Shown here: positions 10,101 to 17,547 of the stretch, one piece after another
Numbering within the stretch: the first letter of the stretch is position 1
How the letters are laid out: the number at the start of each line of letters is the position of its first letter
Assembly (NCBI GenBank): GCA_017960525.1
Contig: JAGCZA010000020.1
Location: 1-45,968 of the forward strand
Origin: Prevotella sp.
GTDB taxonomy: Bacteria; Bacteroidota; Bacteroidia; Bacteroidales; Bacteroidaceae
DNA: 45,968 bases
Reading direction: 5' to 3'
Notes under the pieces: generated by a model
What the model was told of the DNA's origin: nothing
Database searches by the model: none
Seen by the model: the letters and a program-made list of their open reading frames with translations, nothing else
Program-made: the position numbers and the translations under genes

Positions 10101-10195
10101 CACTTGATGTTAGCACTATTGCAACTGGAATTTACATCATCAACATTCAAATCGAAGATAGTTCATATAGCCGCATAATTTTGAAAGCCGATTGA
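4193..10195 (+). CDS. Giant multidomain T9SS surface protein
   Basis: This protein has 2000 aa. An N-terminal hydrophobic segment (LLSIMLVCLLQVSLAVASA) follows a long charged stretch; a start at 4286 (Met32) would give a conventional signal peptide. Three InlB-B/Flg_new-like repeats span about 48-305 (GYxFxGWxxE, SSSASxNYTMP), each followed by a YDP-x-PxNP linker. An LRR_5 patch (about 370-460), a carboxypeptidase-regulatory-like domain (about 644-712), Ig-like segments, a DEYGMYAWDVPNGLW / VPPPQLDI domain near 1580-1620, a big Ig-like region and a chitobiase C-terminal-like domain (1832-1905, ATIYYTLDG) follow. The end (from about 1919: IYPLPVRDKVNIS ... GIYIINI) is a T9SS type A sorting domain. 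DNA from about 7370 to 8750 is clearly more AT-rich than its flanks, so the gene looks chimeric. It is probably a surface adhesin; a terminator follows at 10204. Confidence 0.75.
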   Translation: MNVSIKREQRGLVPSAEPEKSRLQANRLLSIMLVCLLQVSLAVASAFNLSVEVTPVGAGSLNTSGGTYEEGSSIYLRTYGNTGYVFKGWYEGETLLSSSASFNYTMPSKDIMVQAKYEYDPAVPGNPAMPDTTTYYMFTAQVSPLGAGSLNTTSGRYAAGATVNLRAYANTGYQFVGWQNEAGEMLSSSASYNYTMPRHASQLTALYLYDPTEPANPDSMATRYTVTVACKPLGSGTFNTTSAKAEEGGNLRLYAYTNTGFRFLHWENETGETISTEQNFYYVIPHGNSKVYGIFEYDPAVPSNPSKNYWNKEMGELIVDDFTTGRLNDAVSATISGSDRSEVAMITVAGVMNDNDFGIANDYTNCTLLDLSRVTGVTAVPSYAFDYTNLESVYLPATIEAIGYRAFYECKQLSSLIVYAMTPPTLESQVFTNIPEGLIVYVPASAISQYQESDGWKDFTILPIQEDIRCITVSLPEGTNSSNYAQMWLELANTKSGQRMHYVMTDRTQYTFANIIRNTSWNVTLRNERGDVFGQIDNVEVKDEDVSVTFASLSKPQNVMLSVMTPDGKDVTGETQITWTDAQGNYVAQGASLSGLPLGYQVNYRIMLSQELAMAYNTPVVSDYTLQEKGNIITCQLQAIKEVLLSGKVKDASTGVPLSGAVVSASQTFGGKYSKTLNAKTDGNGLFTMMVSNVPTSLAVAATDYVSQTLDFSNNEFDGLTEFSVSDVSLKSITGATIAINFTYTPCEGETQSWYSDYQNVNYELFNVTKNKSVSQYSVQYPQIVLLEEVDDGDELRLTATSRTNSFMPVTATATIEEQKATATFDIVELGKIHSSFQTTGNATVVGSLYDAAGKLVKTYNYSDASLTISDLADGNYTLLSMGSSRLFNTIYDLAQLPQTGLVEGMDYVVNQAEVKSGQVSAININEVPKLDESKLYYTGDNTSFTVNKPSIVVGNYLTLTGRIDFKPAYATSVSNVQMIVDWPESCEFVENSVMVGNCISSYTLNGNRITIPMTRYTDRVRFCIIPTLGGEYAPSAFVQFDLNGETITQPIGSANYTAKDLSINVPSTVAKTSVSISGTSIGASTIDIYDNDVLIGQTTSLANGLWTAEVDLYDPGEYSIHDIYAKVTTKRGMGLTTEVEELIYNPKSVVVSSVEMINIAHGPSSLDLLEYRTIFDFIRPSTNSQTYWYWPTYPDFTFVVNFTNNEPTLSNVSLDVKTTSNTIINIPAYYDDNKNKFYATHQFSSNDLPVNVSVNYDYVDYSILDSAAVVGTFLYENKKTRIENIKEENDTLSYKLVYADGRVPEYCYFYRASKLEASNIYDKLSCIDGEPLILSDGRFYYSDTESALTQENIDSITVFIMQNAGGYISNRRQEVSITHEADDMDGSIWTPYKWKTWDDIPKNVRPIWEMAAQRISCGPEYAMSINDILRRIPVTQFCKNAAMGIAVATYVQSVTPSGNALANIESMRQSGGSYVNVAKTAVELKSAQKSLIDQIASFPICSGATNGNGNNNQDANFLMDPSGYVYEGVPSNRLQGVTATAYFKEMVEDMYGDLHEKIVKWDAEKYAQENPLFTDEYGMYAWDVPNGLWQVKFEKEGYETTYSEWLPVPPPQLDINIAIKQNVQPEVKNTRAYVDAVEVEFDKYMMPELLTAENIMVMQNGTTVEGTVELLNEEVSYEGEEETFASKIRFNAVEPFTEQEIVLMVHNRVKSYAGIRMQDDYQQTFAIEQEIKQIVCDSLVTIGYGKTSSFVVSVLPASASKGKVLTVKTSSPMILSVETGQVTIGNDGTAKITVSGELPGTAALTFSVEGTDKEGLTIVSVEVNKTVATPTASIASGTMVEKGTAITLTCETEGATIYYTLDGSCPCENTEARKVYDGTPIIINESVTIKAIAIAPDMSESDVVEFTYIVTEAKGVEELAIDSQVQIYPLPVRDKVNISAGGKVIKRVTVSSMNGILVASSNNVSTTVTLDVSTIATGIYIINIQIEDSSYSRIILKAD

Positions 10196-10203
10196 AGTTT
10201 AAT

Positions 10204-10233
10204 AGAAAAGCCTCCCACTATGGAGGCTTTTCT
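10204..10233 (+). terminator. Intrinsic terminator after the 2000-aa gene
   Basis: A perfect 12-bp stem (AGAAAAGCCTCC / GGAGGCTTTTCT) with a 6-nt loop sits 9 bases after the stop codon. The A-tract on the left arm would also make it work for minus-strand transcripts. Nothing further is recognised between 10234 and 10457. Confidence 0.8.
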
Positions 10234-10457
10234 AAATCGATTATCCCTTCAATTTGACAGTTGCCTAATCAAGCAGATTGGGCAACTGTCCCGTATAGCA
10301 ATCAGGCTGTTTTCGCTTTTAGCCAAATATTACAGTCCCTCACAACGCTTATTCTCTGAGGCACGATTTCGGTTAATCAAAAATAATATGCTCTTTGAAA
10401 TAATAAAGTGGAGGGTTGGAACGTTACAATAATAAAGTAACAAATTCCAAATGGCCT

Positions 10458-10571
10458 ATGCAAATATTTACTTATGAAGAAATGAACCCAAGCGAGAAAG
10501 TCATCCGCTTGATTAAGCAAATCGCTTACACGTACAGAGTTGTAAACCAGCAGGCATTCTGCCTCAACTAA
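10458..10571 (+). CDS. 37-aa small protein upstream of rpe
   Basis: ATG at 10458 opens a 37-codon frame closed by TAA at 10569-10571. The peptide starts MQIFTYEEMNPSEKVIRLIK and ends in QAFCLN. It is basic, predicted helical, and has no signal peptide. It resembles short Bacteroidales hypothetical proteins carrying the same EEMNPSEK...IAYTYR pattern, though this recognition is from memory. It sits 25 bp before rpe on the same strand and could be a leader peptide or a small regulator. An overlapping start at 10451 gives only 8 codons. Function is unknown. Confidence 0.5.
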   Translation: MQIFTYEEMNPSEKVIRLIKQIAYTYRVVNQQAFCLN

Positions 10572-10596
10572 CAAGAACTACAACAGAAACAGAAAA

Positions 10597-11259
10597 ATGA
10601 CACTTGTATCACCATCTATGCTCGCGGCCGACTTCCTGAACCTCGGCCGCGAGATTGAAATGATAAACAATTCGGAGGCCGACTGGCTGCACCTCGACGT
10701 GATGGATGGCAATTTCGTGCCCAACATCTCGTTTGGTTTTCCTGTACTACAGGCTGTGGCCAGCGTGTGCAAGAAGCCGCTCGACGTGCATTTCATGATT
10801 GAACGGCCTGAGCGCTATATCCGTGAGACGGCCAAGTTAGGGGCTATGATGATGAACGTTCACCAGGAGGCCACGCTCCATCTGCACCGCACCGTGCAGG
10901 AGATTCACAATGCCGGTATGAAGGCAGGCGTGACGCTCAACCCCTCAACACCTGTCGAGACGCTTACGGACATCATCGGTGACGTGGATATGGTGCTCCT
11001 GATGAGTGTGAACCCCGGCTTCGGAGGCCAGAAGTTCATCGAGCACACCATCCAGAAGGTGAAGCGGCTCCGCCAACTGATAGTGGAATCGGGGTCGAGT
11101 GCGCTCATCGAGGTGGACGGCGGCGTTCAAGCTGAGACCGCCCCACGGCTGGTGGAAGCCGGCGTGGACGTGCTGGTGAGCGGCAGCTATGTGTTCAAGG
11201 CACCAGACCCCAAGCTGGTCATCAGCCAGTTGCGCAGCCTGGGAGAGGCGCTTCGCTAG
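10597..11259 (+). CDS. rpe: Ribulose-phosphate 3-epimerase
   Basis: This 220-aa cytosolic TIM-barrel enzyme interconverts D-ribulose 5-phosphate and D-xylulose 5-phosphate in the non-oxidative pentose phosphate pathway. The full set of family motifs is present: SPSMLAADF at the N-terminus, HLDVMDGNFVPN with the catalytic Asp and metal-ligand His, LDVHFMI, the MSVNPGFGGQKF phosphate-binding segment, and EVDGGV with the second catalytic Asp. Length and start match the family. It lies 49 bp ahead of iorB with a short AT-rich filler (GTGAATAGTGAAAAGTGAAT) between them. Confidence 0.95.
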   Translation: MTLVSPSMLAADFLNLGREIEMINNSEADWLHLDVMDGNFVPNISFGFPVLQAVASVCKKPLDVHFMIERPERYIRETAKLGAMMMNVHQEATLHLHRTVQEIHNAGMKAGVTLNPSTPVETLTDIIGDVDMVLLMSVNPGFGGQKFIEHTIQKVKRLRQLIVESGSSALIEVDGGVQAETAPRLVEAGVDVLVSGSYVFKAPDPKLVISQLRSLGEALR

Positions 11260-11308
11260 TGAATAGTGAAAAGTGAATAACGAATAGATTATAGTGTAAA
11301 AATTATAT

Positions 11309-11878
11309 ATGAAGACAGATATTATACTTTGCGGCGTGGGGGGGCAAGGCATCCTTTCAATCGCCACCATTATCGGCGAGGCTGCTATGCGTGAGAATCT
11401 TTACATTAAGCAGGCTGAGGTGCACGGTATGAGCCAGCGCGGCGGCGACGTGCAGTCGAACCTGCGCATCAGCAGCCAGCCCATCGCCAGCGACCTCATC
11501 CCTCGTGGTGGGGCCGATGTCATCATTTCCATGGAGCCGATGGAGGCACTTCGCTATCTGCCTTGGCTGAAGAAAGACGGCTGGGTAATCACCAGCAGTG
11601 CGCCTTTCAAGAACATTCCGAACTATCCCGATATGGAGGTCATCGAGGCCGACCTTGCCAAGTTGCCAAACGTCATCAGCCTTGACATAGAGAAATTGGC
11701 AAAGGACAATGGCATCAGCCGCTCGGCCAATGTCATACTGCTTGGTGCCGCACAGAAAGCTCTGGGCATCGACTACCAGAAACTTGAGGAAGCCATACGC
11801 CGCGTGTTCGGACGCAAGGGCGAGACCGTGGTCGAGGCCAACATCAAGGCTCTGGCCCTGGGGCGCGAGGCGCAGTAA
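11309..11878 (+). CDS. iorB: Indolepyruvate ferredoxin oxidoreductase, beta subunit
   Basis: This 189-aa protein has the gamma-type pyruvate/ketoisovalerate oxidoreductase fold. It starts with CGVGGQGIL and contains QAEVHGMSQRGGDV, both signatures of IorB. The IorAB complex oxidatively decarboxylates aryl pyruvates such as indolepyruvate to aryl-acetyl-CoA with ferredoxin as acceptor, in amino-acid fermentation. The thiamine-diphosphate-binding alpha subunit (iorA), commonly adjacent, is not in this window: rpe lies upstream and uvrA is convergent downstream, so iorA must lie elsewhere if the complex is functional. Confidence 0.88.
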   Translation: MKTDIILCGVGGQGILSIATIIGEAAMRENLYIKQAEVHGMSQRGGDVQSNLRISSQPIASDLIPRGGADVIISMEPMEALRYLPWLKKDGWVITSSAPFKNIPNYPDMEVIEADLAKLPNVISLDIEKLAKDNGISRSANVILLGAAQKALGIDYQKLEEAIRRVFGRKGETVVEANIKALALGREAQ

Positions 11879-11919
11879 ATATCAATTGATTATCAGAAAA
11901 CTATATTGTCCAAGTTTGA

Positions 11920-14724
11920 CTACAGGTTGAGCTTGGACTTTAAGTATTGTCCCGTGATGCTGTCGGGGCACTTTGCCACCTCTTCAGGTGTGCCGCAGGC
12001 AACGAGGCTGCCGCCTCGGTCGCCGCCTTCAGGGCCAAGGTCTATCACGTGGTCGGCCATCTTGATGACATCCAGGTTGTGCTCTATTATCAGGATGGTG
12101 TGGCCACGCTCGATGAGGGCGTTCATCGACTGCAACAACCGGCTGATGTCGTGGAAGTGAAGGCCTGTAGTGGGTTCGTCAAAGATGAATAGGGTGGGGT
12201 CTTGGCGCTCCTGGCCGATGAAGTAGGCCAGTTTCACGCGCTGGTTCTCGCCGCCGGAGAGCGAACTGGAGTTTTGGCCCAGCTTGATGTAGCCCAAGCC
12301 TACGTCGTCCAGGGTTTTTAGGCGTTTCACAATGGCTGTCTCGCTGGCGAAGAACTCCAAGGCTTCGGAAATCGTCATGTTCAGCACGTCGTCGATGTTC
12401 CTGCCTTTGTAGCGCACGTCGAGGATGTCGTGCTTGAAGCGATGGCCGTGACAGGCTTCGCACTCCAGCACGAGGTCGGCCATAAACTGCATCTCGACAG
12501 TAATGGTGCCCGCGCCCTTGCACTCGTCGCACCGCCCGCCGTCGGCATTGAACGAGAAATACTGCGACGTGAAGCCCATCTGCTGTGCCAGCGGCTGCTC
12601 GGCATAGAGGTCGCGGATGGCATCATAGGCTTTCACGTAGGTGGCAGGGTTGGAACGTGTGGAACGGCCAATGGGGTTCTGGTCTACAAACTCCACGCGC
12701 TTCACGGCATCAATGTCGCCACCAAGCCCGCCATATTCGCCTGGGGCATCGTAGACTTCGCCCAGACGACGCTTCACGGCGGGGTAGAGAATGCCCTTGA
12801 TTAGGCTCGACTTGCCACTACCGCTGACACCCGTCACCACGGTCATCACATTAAGCGGAATCTGAACGTCGATACCCCGCAGATTGTTCATCCTGGCCTG
12901 GCGGATGTCGATGTGGAGGTTCCAGGGGCGGCGGCTTTGGGGTACGGCCAGCACCTCATGGCCGAGAAGGTAGCGGAGGGTGTAACTGCGGCTTTCCTTA
13001 GTCTTCGACTCCCTAAACGCCTGAACTTCTCCTTCATACACAATCTCCCCCCCCAGCCGTCCGGCATCTGGGCCAACGTCGATGAGGTAGTCGGCAGCGC
13101 GAATAATCTCCTCGTCGTGCTCAACGACAACCACAGTGTTTCCCAATGCCTGCAGTTGCTTCAGCACCTTTATCAGCCGGTCCGTGTCGCGGGAGTGGAG
13201 ACCTATGGACGGTTCGTCAAGGATATAAAGCGAACCAACCAGCGATGAACCGAGCGACGTGCACAAGTTGATGCGCTGGCTCTCGCCGCCGGAAAGGGAG
13301 TTCGACTGGCGGTTCAAGGTGAGGTAGCCCAGGCCGACATCGACCAGAAACTGCAGGCGCGAGGTAATCTCGGTGAGCAGCCTGCGACCTATCTCAGCCT
13401 CATAGTCAGGCAAAGTGAACTGGTCGAACCATTGCTTCAGTCTTGCGACGGGCATCTCCACCAGGTCGGTGATGCTGCGTCCTCCAATCTTCACATAGTT
13501 GGCTTCGGCCTTAAGGCGTGTGCCACGACATTTGGGGCAGGTGGTTTTGCCGCGATAGCGTGCCAGCATCACGCGATACTGAATCTTGTATTGGTTGTCC
13601 TTCACCATCTGGAAGAATTGGTCAATGCAGGGCTTCTCCTTCAGACGACGGTCGCTGGGCAGTCCGTGCCACAGCCAGTCTTTCTGCTGTTGTGTCAGAT
13701 TGTAGTATGGCTCGAAGATAGGGAAGTCATCGTTGGCTGCGTGCTGTATGAACCAGCTTTTCCACTCGCCCATCTTGTCGCCATGCCAAGGCTGCACGCA
13801 ACCGTCGTAGACCGAGAGCGACGTGTTGGGGATGACCAGATGCTCATCGATGCCGATAATCTTGCCAAACCCCTCGCACTCAGGACAAGCACCTGCCGGT
13901 GAGTTGAACGAGAAGAGTTGGTCGGTAGGCTCCTCGAAAGTGATGCCGTCGGCCTCGAAGCGGGTGGAGAAGTCGTAGACAATGCCGGATGGCAACACCA
14001 TCAGCCTCATTTCGCCCTGTCCCTCATAAAAAGCTGTCTCGGCAGAGTCGACCAGACGGTCGATGGTCTCCTTGTCGGCAGAGGCAGACAGGCGGTCGAT
14101 GACGAGAAATAGCTTCTCACTCTGCCAATCGTCAGAATTGTGGGAAGAGAGCCAGTCGTCAATCCTGACGATTTCTTCTCCGTCAAAGATGCGGCTGTAA
14201 CCCTGTAGCAGGCTGGCTTTCAGCTGCTGCTCAATAGTGCGATGATTTGGAACGATGAGTGGTGAAAGGACAACGAACTTCGTTCCAGGCGAAAACTCTT
14301 GGAAACAGCGCACCACGTCTTCAGTGGTGTGCTTCTTCACCTCCTGACCGCTGATGGGCGAATAAGTGTGGCCAATGCGTGCAAAGAGCAGGCGCAGGTA
14401 CTCGTAGATTTCTGTCGACGTGCCAACGGTGGAGCGCGGATTGCGGGCAATGACCTTCTGCTCGATAGCAATGGCTGGAGGTATGCCGCGAATGAAGTCG
14501 CACTCCGGCTTGTTCATACGCCCCAGGAACTGACGGGAATAACTGGAGAGGCTTTCCACATAACGTCGCTGACCTTCGGCATAGAGAGTGTCGAAGGCCA
14601 GCGATGATTTTCCGCTTCCGCTGACGCCGGCAATAACGATGAACTTGTTGCGTGGTAGGCGCACGTCAACGTTTTTCAGGTTGTTTACCCTGGCGCCTTT
14701 AATCTCAATGTACTCTTGGCTCAC
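11920..14724 (-). CDS. uvrA: UvrA excinuclease ATPase, first paralogue
   Basis: This 934-aa protein is the damage-recognition ATPase of nucleotide excision repair. Two ABC ATPase halves are present: Walker [10 protein letters not shown] at 33-41 and again near residue 640, signature motifs [11 protein letters not shown] and LSGGENQRVKLA, and Walker B segments [11 protein letters not shown] and LFIFDEPTTGL. Zinc-site cysteines are intact (CPECEGFG, CPKCRGTRL, and the C-terminal CDEC...CEAC pair). Length matches E. coli UvrA. A second complete paralogue is at 25376-28225 on the other strand; two UvrA copies are common in Bacteroidetes. It starts 3 bp after the GH43 stop and is probably cotranscribed with it. 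Confidence 0.93.
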   Translation of the reverse strand: MSQEYIEIKGARVNNLKNVDVRLPRNKFIVIAGVSGSGKSSLAFDTLYAEGQRRYVESLSSYSRQFLGRMNKPECDFIRGIPPAIAIEQKVIARNPRSTVGTSTEIYEYLRLLFARIGHTYSPISGQEVKKHTTEDVVRCFQEFSPGTKFVVLSPLIVPNHRTIEQQLKASLLQGYSRIFDGEEIVRIDDWLSSHNSDDWQSEKLFLVIDRLSASADKETIDRLVDSAETAFYEGQGEMRLMVLPSGIVYDFSTRFEADGITFEEPTDQLFSFNSPAGACPECEGFGKIIGIDEHLVIPNTSLSVYDGCVQPWHGDKMGEWKSWFIQHAANDDFPIFEPYYNLTQQQKDWLWHGLPSDRRLKEKPCIDQFFQMVKDNQYKIQYRVMLARYRGKTTCPKCRGTRLKAEANYVKIGGRSITDLVEMPVARLKQWFDQFTLPDYEAEIGRRLLTEITSRLQFLVDVGLGYLTLNRQSNSLSGGESQRINLCTSLGSSLVGSLYILDEPSIGLHSRDTDRLIKVLKQLQALGNTVVVVEHDEEIIRAADYLIDVGPDAGRLGGEIVYEGEVQAFRESKTKESRSYTLRYLLGHEVLAVPQSRRPWNLHIDIRQARMNNLRGIDVQIPLNVMTVVTGVSGSGKSSLIKGILYPAVKRRLGEVYDAPGEYGGLGGDIDAVKRVEFVDQNPIGRSTRSNPATYVKAYDAIRDLYAEQPLAQQMGFTSQYFSFNADGGRCDECKGAGTITVEMQFMADLVLECEACHGHRFKHDILDVRYKGRNIDDVLNMTISEALEFFASETAIVKRLKTLDDVGLGYIKLGQNSSSLSGGENQRVKLAYFIGQERQDPTLFIFDEPTTGLHFHDISRLLQSMNALIERGHTILIIEHNLDVIKMADHVIDLGPEGGDRGGSLVACGTPEEVAKCPDSITGQYLKSKLNL

Positions 14725-14727
14725 TTT

Positions 14728-15768
14728 TTATTTTTTCTGGCTGTCCGACCATTTCTTCAGACGGTTGTACTCCTTCTTCGTCAGGCGCATGAAGGAACCG
14801 TGCTGCGGGCCGGTGACACCCTCTATGTCTACAGGGTCGTGGAAATTGCGAAGATTCTCATTGGCCTTGCAGATGCGGTAGTGCTTGGGGTTGTCGCTGT
14901 ACTGGATGTAGGCCACGCGCCAAGTCTTGTCGCCGATGAGCTGGAAGGCACTCGAACCCTCGCAGTTCTTGCGACCCTCAAACGACACGTAGTCGTTCTC
15001 GACCGGCTCACCCCAACCGCTGGTCAGTTGCTTCGACGTGGCGGTGTAGATGCCAGGCTTGCCCCCTTCCTTCTTGATGAGCATGTGGTAGAGACCGTCG
15101 TCTAGCAGATTGATGTCGGCATCGATAGTGGCATAGCCCCAGTCGAAGAGCAATTTGGGCTGTGTCAGCTTAGTGAACGACTTGTCGGCGTATGAATAGT
15201 ACATACGGTCGTAGCCCTCCTCAGGACGATTCAGCATAGAGTAGTAAATCATATAGCCACCCTTGTCGCCGTTCTCCCAGACGTAGTTCGGATCCCAGAA
15301 TATCTGCGGTGCCCATACGCGGTTGATGGTCGACCAATCCTTGTAGACGCTCTGGGCCTGCGGGTTGCAGAAGATACTGGTACCCTTGCGGTAGTCGAAG
15401 GTGACGCTGGTCCAATTGATAAGGTCATCGCTCTTCATCAAGTCGATACCATAGTTGTCCCATTTGTGGCTCTTTGCCACACACATGTCTGTGGTCACCA
15501 TCACGAATCCCTTGCCGTTCCAGGAGCGGGTGATGTAAGCGTCTCGCTGTCCGCCCTCGATGCGTGCGTGCACCTTGGGGTCTATGACGGCATCGCCGCC
15601 AATGATGTCCTCATAGTGATAGCCGTCGCGGCTCAAAGCGTAGGCAGTATACTCGCCCCGGTCGCTCATGTGGCAGTACAGGTAGCCGTAGGTGCCCTTC
15701 TGTGGGTTTTGGGCATTGGCGACAAGGCACATCAATGCCAGGCTGGCCAGTGTTGATAGTCTTTTCAT
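14728..15768 (-). CDS. Secreted GH43-like five-bladed propeller glycosidase
   Basis: This 346-aa protein has a signal peptide (MKRLSTLASLALMCLVANAQ). The body shows the features of family 43 glycosidases and relatives: QRDAYITR supplying a candidate catalytic Asp, WAPQIFWDP, TIDADINL as the pKa-modulating Asp segment, and KNCEGSSAF carrying a candidate general-acid Glu. Such enzymes act on arabinose-, xylose- or galactose-containing glycans in the periplasm or outside the cell. The exact subfamily and substrate cannot be read by eye. It lies between the partner-switch genes and uvrA, 35 bp after the kinase gene. Confidence 0.72.
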   Translation of the reverse strand: MKRLSTLASLALMCLVANAQNPQKGTYGYLYCHMSDRGEYTAYALSRDGYHYEDIIGGDAVIDPKVHARIEGGQRDAYITRSWNGKGFVMVTTDMCVAKSHKWDNYGIDLMKSDDLINWTSVTFDYRKGTSIFCNPQAQSVYKDWSTINRVWAPQIFWDPNYVWENGDKGGYMIYYSMLNRPEEGYDRMYYSYADKSFTKLTQPKLLFDWGYATIDADINLLDDGLYHMLIKKEGGKPGIYTATSKQLTSGWGEPVENDYVSFEGRKNCEGSSAFQLIGDKTWRVAYIQYSDNPKHYRICKANENLRNFHDPVDIEGVTGPQHGSFMRLTKKEYNRLKKWSDSQKK

Positions 15769-15803
15769 CTTCGTTTTACGTGTTTGATTGTTAGTGTTTT
15801 TTT

Positions 15804-16676
15804 TTACATAGGCAAAGTGTAAACAAAGCGGGCTCCGTCTGTATAGTCGGTGTCGAGGACGATGTTGCCGCCTAGGCGGCGGGCAATGGAGCGGGCCACG
15901 GTGAGACCAATGCCCGTACCGTCGTAATACTCATCGAGCTGGACAAACTCGTTGAAGATGCGCTCTGCTTCTTCAGGGGGGACACCAATTCCGTTGTCTT
16001 CTACGGTGAAGGCCAGCATCGTTCCCTCGTCTTCCAGTGACAACTTCACCACAACTTTCTTGTCGTTGGCTGTTTCGGTAGTGGCCAATGCAGCCTCGGC
16101 AGGACGGGTGAACTTCATAGCATTGTCGAGCAATAGCACCAATGCACGAGTGGCCTGCTGTAAGTTGGTGTGAAGCATAGCGACGTCGGTGCCTTCGCCC
16201 ATCTGTAGGTCGAAAGTCAGGTGGGTGGCCATAGTTATGCGGCTCTCATCGGCGGCCTGGGCTGCAATCTGCACGGCAGGCACGTCGTCGGTGCGTTCTA
16301 TCTCTTGGTCACTGCCTGCATCGGCCAGTTCCAGCATCTTGTTCACAAGGCTGGTGATGCGGTTGGTGTTGTCGGCAATGCCTTGGCTCACTTCTTGCTG
16401 GGTGGCATCGTCGAGTTCCATACCCGGTGTTGTGAGAATCTGGGTGAAGCCGCTGAGAATGTTCAAAGGTGTACGAATCTCGTGCGAAATCTGCTGGATG
16501 AAGTCGGTTTTCATGCGCGACGACTCCATAGCCTGGTCGTAGAGCTTCAGGGCCTCTTCATAGCCTTGGCCCATATTCTCAAACATCATGTTCAGCTGTT
16601 CATATTCTTCTTGCAGCAGCATGTATTCTTGTTTCAGCTGCTCGTATTCGCTGAGCAATTGCTGTTGGTCGTCCAT
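15804..16676 (-). CDS. Cytosolic sensor histidine kinase with coiled-coil N-terminus
   Basis: This 290-aa protein has no transmembrane segment. Residues 1-50 are a Q/E/L-rich coiled coil. The H box ISHEIRTPLN places the phospho-acceptor at His65. The ATPase domain has an N box (LLLDNAMKFT), a G1 box (VEDNGIGVP) and a G2 box (GTGIGLTVAR). No receiver domain and no response-regulator gene are adjacent. It starts 9 bp after the STAS gene, so it belongs with the STAS and HATPase genes in one transcript and may feed a signal into that partner-switch module. Confidence 0.88.
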   Translation of the reverse strand: MDDQQQLLSEYEQLKQEYMLLQEEYEQLNMMFENMGQGYEEALKLYDQAMESSRMKTDFIQQISHEIRTPLNILSGFTQILTTPGMELDDATQQEVSQGIADNTNRITSLVNKMLELADAGSDQEIERTDDVPAVQIAAQAADESRITMATHLTFDLQMGEGTDVAMLHTNLQQATRALVLLLDNAMKFTRPAEAALATTETANDKKVVVKLSLEDEGTMLAFTVEDNGIGVPPEEAERIFNEFVQLDEYYDGTGIGLTVARSIARRLGGNIVLDTDYTDGARFVYTLPM

Positions 16677-16685
16677 AGGCAGGCT

Positions 16686-16994
16686 TTATGCTTTTTGTTC
16701 CACAGTCATAAACTTGGTGAAGCCAGTCATAGCCAGCACTTTGTAAATTTCCGGACTCACGTTGGTCATCTTGAACTTGCCCTTCTGCATCATTACTTTG
16801 CGCATGGTTTTCTGTATGATGCGCAGACCTGAACTGGCCATATAGTTGAGTTCTTCGCAGTCCATTTCCAGATCTACTCCAGCCTCTACCAGTGCTGGCT
16901 CTATGTCTTTCTCAAACTGGGGTGCGTTCATTGTGTCGATACGCTTGTCGGTCTTAATGATGGTCTTGCCACCTTCTTTTAAAATCTGTGTCAT
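16686..16994 (-). CDS. STAS-domain anti-sigma factor antagonist (RsbV/SpoIIAA-like)
   Basis: This 102-aa single STAS domain carries the conserved phosphorylation region YMASSGLRII, placing the candidate phospho-serine at residue 54 or 55. In this family the unphosphorylated protein binds an RsbW-like kinase and releases its target. The likely kinase partner is the adjacent gene at 17018-17431, 23 bp upstream in the same operon. No sigma factor is encoded nearby, so the regulated target is unknown. Confidence 0.85.
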   Translation of the reverse strand: MTQILKEGGKTIIKTDKRIDTMNAPQFEKDIEPALVEAGVDLEMDCEELNYMASSGLRIIQKTMRKVMMQKGKFKMTNVSPEIYKVLAMTGFTKFMTVEQKA

Positions 16995-17017
16995 ATTATA
17001 TTATTGAGTCAATTATT

Positions 17018-17431
17018 TTACTTTTTAATTTCTTTCTTCATTGTCAGGAGGTTGCGCCCCTCAAGTCGCTGGTAGGTTACTTTGTTCATAATGTTTTTTA
17101 CGATGAAAATACCCATTCCCCCCAAATCGCGCTCTGCGGGATTTACATCCATATCGGTGTCTTCCTTTAGGGTAGGGTCAAATTCCTCTCCTTGGTCGCT
17201 CAAGACGAAGGCCAGCTCCTTGCCGTCACATTCGGCTACCAGCTCTATCTCAGCTTCCGTGCCTTGGGGGTAGGCATAGAAGATGACGTTAGTCACCATC
17301 TCTTCCAACACAAGATTCAAGTTCATCTGCAGCTCCATGTCAAGACCTAGCTCCTCGCCTATCTGCTCGACAAAGGCTGCCACATGATCCAGCTCATCAA
17401 TTTGGTTTTTTATTTTGATTTCCTTTCTCAT
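17018..17431 (-). CDS. RsbW-like anti-sigma serine kinase (HATPase)
   Basis: Starting at the ATG 17431 (MRKEIKIKNQ) the protein is 137 aa, normal for the RsbW/SpoIIAB-like HATPase_c_2 family. It has the N box LVLEEMVTNVIFYA, DQGEEFDP as G1-like loop and DLGGMGIFIVKNIM as G2. A longer open frame reaches 17521, but its extra 30 residues are not family-like and overlap an inverted repeat, so the shorter start is chosen. Together with the STAS protein it forms a candidate partner-switching pair. Confidence 0.82.
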   Translation of the reverse strand: MRKEIKIKNQIDELDHVAAFVEQIGEELGLDMELQMNLNLVLEEMVTNVIFYAYPQGTEAEIELVAECDGKELAFVLSDQGEEFDPTLKEDTDMDVNPAERDLGGMGIFIVKNIMNKVTYQRLEGRNLLTMKKEIKK

Positions 17432-17466
17432 ATTGTATTGGTTTTTAGTTAATTCTTTTATCCATC

Positions 17467-17507
17467 TTGCCTCAGCACTACCGTTTTCCCGGCGAGCGCT
17501 GAGGCAA
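17467..17507. repeat. Intergenic inverted repeat before the HATPase gene
   Basis: A 10-bp perfect inverted repeat (TTGCCTCAGC / GCTGAGGCAA) with a 21-nt loop sits between the lipoprotein stop and the HATPase start. There is no T-run on the minus strand, so it is more likely a processing or regulatory hairpin than a terminator. Confidence 0.5.
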
Positions 17508-17547
17508 TGTTCATACGTCAAGGTATGATGTTTTTGCTTGTCTTCGG

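Noticed and set aside
10220-10432. 70-codon ORF after the 2000-aa gene
   Set aside because: It starts inside the terminator hairpin and has no protein-like features.
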